Below are positions 63,001 through 64,000 of a stretch of DNA of 64,000 nt, in pieces. A program made the translations under genes and the position numbers. The notes under the pieces are model-generated. The model searched no databases, was not told the origin of the DNA, and saw only the letters and a program-made list of their open reading frames with translations. Positions within the stretch are counted from its first letter, which is position 1; every line of letters begins with the position of its first letter. Origin of the DNA: PLanc-01 sp034678485 (lineage in GTDB: Bacteria > Planctomycetota > Phycisphaerae > Sedimentisphaerales > Anaerobacaceae); contig JAXDBU010000043.1 in assembly GCA_034678485.1 (NCBI GenBank), positions 1 through 64,000 of the forward strand, written 5' to 3'.

Positions 63001-64000
63001 AGATCACGGTACCCGAGACGTCAGCCGGCTCATAGAACAGAGTGACATCCCTTTCCAGGTCAGGATTGTTCTTCACGATCAGGGGGATGTGTATGGCATA
63101 CGCAGAAGCATCCAGGATCCCCCCTGAGAGTCTCAGGTACGTCAGCCCTGATCTGTCCGCCAGCACGCCAATGCTGGTGCCGTCGCACACGTGTATGTCG
63201 ATATACGTCAGCTTCTGGAGATTCTCCAGAAATGACAGATCACAAACCGCGGGTTGCCAGATACGCAGAATCTCCAGATCGGTCAGATTCCGCAAGGGGG
63301 CAACATCTGTGACGGCCCCACTTCCAAGCCAGAAATCCCTCAAGCCTGTGAGTCCTGTCAGTGGACGGATGTCGCTGATCTGATTGCCCTGTGTCTTCAG
63401 GACTCGGAGGTTGGCAAGCTGTGCCAAGGGCGATATGTCTACGACGCTGTTTGCTCCCATAATAAGCTCTTCCAGGAGGGTCAGCCCCGATAGAGCGCTG
63501 ATATCGGATATCTGGTTGCCATACAGATTGAGATACCGAAGCTTGTTCAGGTTCGCCAATGTGGAGATATCCTCGATCTGATTGTATTGAAGAGTCAGAG
63601 ACGTGAGGTTTGTCAGATTCGACAACACGCTTATATCACGGATCGTCGAATTGCCCCAGAGATTCAGCTCTTCGAGGTTCGTGAGTCCTGCCAAGGGGGA
63701 GATGTCGCCGATCTGATTCTGGGCCAGACGCAGACTCGTCATATTCACCGCGTACTCAAGCCCTGTGAGGTCGCCTATGCCTTGGCTTCCGGCCGAGAGG
63801 CTGGTCAATTCCAGGATATCCTTCACGGTAGGATCATGATCGATGCCGAGAGCCTTTTGGACAGCGGCCTTGAGGTTGGGATCGGCAAAGAACACGGGCA
63901 AGTCATTGGGTTCATCACGCAGGCCCTCGTCCGTGAACTCCACCTGCACATTGTCCAACCCCCAACTCTCGTTGTCAATGTCTTCCAGCCCTGAAGCAGA
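60098..64000 (-). CDS. Leucine-rich-repeat / beta-helix surface protein (5' end outside the window)
   Basis: An open frame that runs into the right window edge, so the true start and signal peptide are not visible; about 1300 codons are seen. At the edge it reads DNESWGLDNVQVEF, typical of the end of a lectin-like sandwich domain. About 13 internalin-like LRRs follow (N-Q-I-x-D-I-S-x-L pattern, about 63200-63800). Then come a right-handed beta-helix (from FVDNSVSTADG...DTIVVMAGTYGG), a dockerin- or calcium-loop-like DADENGISTLDELA, two or more beta-sandwich regions and a C-terminal YRVEVV domain. No sorting motif is evident at the C-terminus. Probably a large secreted or surface adhesin-like protein. 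Confidence 0.85.
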   Translation of the reverse strand, partial: SASGLEDIDNESWGLDNVQVEFTDEGLRDEPNDLPVFFADPNLKAAVQKALGIDHDPTVKDILELTSLSAGSQGIGDLTGLEYAVNMTSLRLAQNQIGDISPLAGLTNLEELNLWGNSTIRDISVLSNLTNLTSLTLQYNQIEDISTLANLNKLRYLNLYGNQISDISALSGLTLLEELIMGANSVVDISPLAQLANLRVLKTQGNQISDIRPLTGLTGLRDFWLGSGAVTDVAPLRNLTDLEILRIWQPAVCDLSFLENLQKLTYIDIHVCDGTSIGVLADRSGLTYLRLSGGILDASAYAIHIPLIVKNNPDLERDVTLFYEPADVSGTVIFVDNSVSTADGNGRRGGPDEDGSLEHPYLTIQAAIDHPEPFDTIVVMAGTYGGEGNCNIEPKGKAFLLQSLSGAETCTIDCSGQGWAFHIHHGEVESTVIDGLTLSGDSAVLCEGAAVVLKNCKIVGSTQNKLWVDNGTIYLDGQVRVQQTLLGGSGTFDVADAGDVTMDDVTVEAMLTGAGTLRVPPDAGLVIRGNGVVTAADAPSNPGSEILCDGSLMLCDSARLEHKTVYLAPQAILLAWDTAALSENCIHAETTINGIDFGSIEVHDQAMFTDNTVYTQGGLHLGIDPDAFAGTIAGNAIHLTVGDGCELEVTDEPPCGDLGMVLCRPGIHMLNPVPEQSTSNLTLASLTIQAGASVMLVDDEVTSAADNGEALYVKSLVLESGARLDAGSQRLYYETLSGDPGQLIAPHSCGPANHWCQGLDADENGISTLDELAADLPLFPSYVVGALDAPLDYAVTTIALHLPSSHILAGIKGEFGVVSPLIGDENEQLLANTTGHVLIRRVSGSGDTQSLSSNYDISGVHLDRSIPLGKVAYTINSYDVYYRMTPLQLPAGDYTIALVVGGGSTPSGWVGTELHQEALLIQESDVSILPVGNPRGLDGSIESKVYVMTDTELDGTMLNNSTDDLDQNPATMPDFCALNGGELVSSPRILTAQSWSTGASYNVTGFELDVGSPMKLEELATFARFPQGEGNWHLVVHTTDLDTTAEESFFTHPFSSNYGIDDVLFGVSHTAVPAECPDRGENWGYYRLSGDIALSPGHYVLCLYTDTPSVLPFANTGSGNDLVMTPTVQTTWADFFSDTWDPNGRGNVVLDIWGTPIPSVAPPSDSAIEQIVAKEIESEVLNDVPQVEALAPNGDATLSFKAFDLNVDIETGVLSVIEPTEVLTEAQMAQSGRTLRVRYAVELSARKKYIERLIARRNEVTFKKLPPGTYKVRYRVEVVRRERIVAETEYSPPQTFTISK

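Noticed and set aside
1..64000. CRISPR arrays, prophage blocks or rRNA genes
   Set aside because: No regular spaced repeats, phage structural genes or rRNA sequence were seen anywhere in the window.

Overview
The window looks like a chromosome segment of a planctomycete, most likely a Phycisphaerae/Sedimentisphaerales-type lineage. This is inferred from protein families, not from a marker-gene comparison. Pointers are: GC-rich DNA with strong Shine-Dalgarno sites; an ECF sigma factor of the planctomycete type followed by a very large membrane serine/threonine kinase with sulfatase-modifying-factor and LamG domains; giant secreted lamin-tail/CotH and leucine-rich-repeat proteins; a DUF4954 protein; and a full set of meso-DAP peptidoglycan ligases.

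Layout. 160-7433 is a one-direction chemotaxis operon: CheY, CheX, a CheC-like protein fused to CBS domains, CheA, CheR, CheD and CheB. 7515-19738 holds exported proteins: a small one, a 1814-aa lamin-tail/CotH protein, a DUF6259 glycosidase-like protein on the minus strand, and a trypsin-like protease with TPRs. 19859-21872 has tmRNA (minus) and an HtrA/Do protease. 21899-23712 is a broken secreted lipase gene. 24112-28563 is murC-murB-ddl-ftsQ. 28583-31642 (minus) has tRNA-Val, nikR translationally coupled to a metX-metW fusion, and a PTS IIA protein. 31946-33707 (minus) has a WaaP-like kinase and a UbiA/MenA prenyltransferase. 34021-36614 has a receiver protein behind a textbook sigma-54 promoter, a striking 172-bp branched inverted-repeat element, and groES-groEL. 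37380-41434 (minus) is murE-murF-mraY. 41694-43190 is a transglutaminase-like exported protein. 43311-46893 (minus) is recJ followed by an AAA ATPase/DUF4276 pair that looks like a defence module. 47289-52391 has a degenerate PGRP-like protein, a DUF4954-nagB operon and a lipoprotein peptidyl-prolyl isomerase. 52709-53195 is tRNA-Thr with an IS3 transposase relic. 53620-59864 is the ECF sigma, small membrane protein, giant kinase and secreted protein cluster. 60098-64000 (minus) is a leucine-rich-repeat/beta-helix surface protein cut by the window edge.

How it fits together. The chemotaxis block contains the phosphorelay and adaptation enzymes (CheA, CheY, CheB, CheR, CheD and CheX/CheC-type phosphatases) but no receptor or separate CheW. 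The cytoplasmic steps from UDP-MurNAc to lipid I are present except MurD, split into two separate blocks (murC/murB/ddl/ftsQ and murE/murF/mraY). tmRNA, HtrA, the parvulin and GroESL are the protein-quality-control part. The most unusual items are the branched inverted repeat in front of groESL, the ATPase/DUF4276 pair, the MetX-MetW fusion with its apparently leaderless promoter, the CheC-CBS fusion, the sigma-54-driven receiver protein, and a pair of related intergenic elements flanking the ECF/kinase genes.
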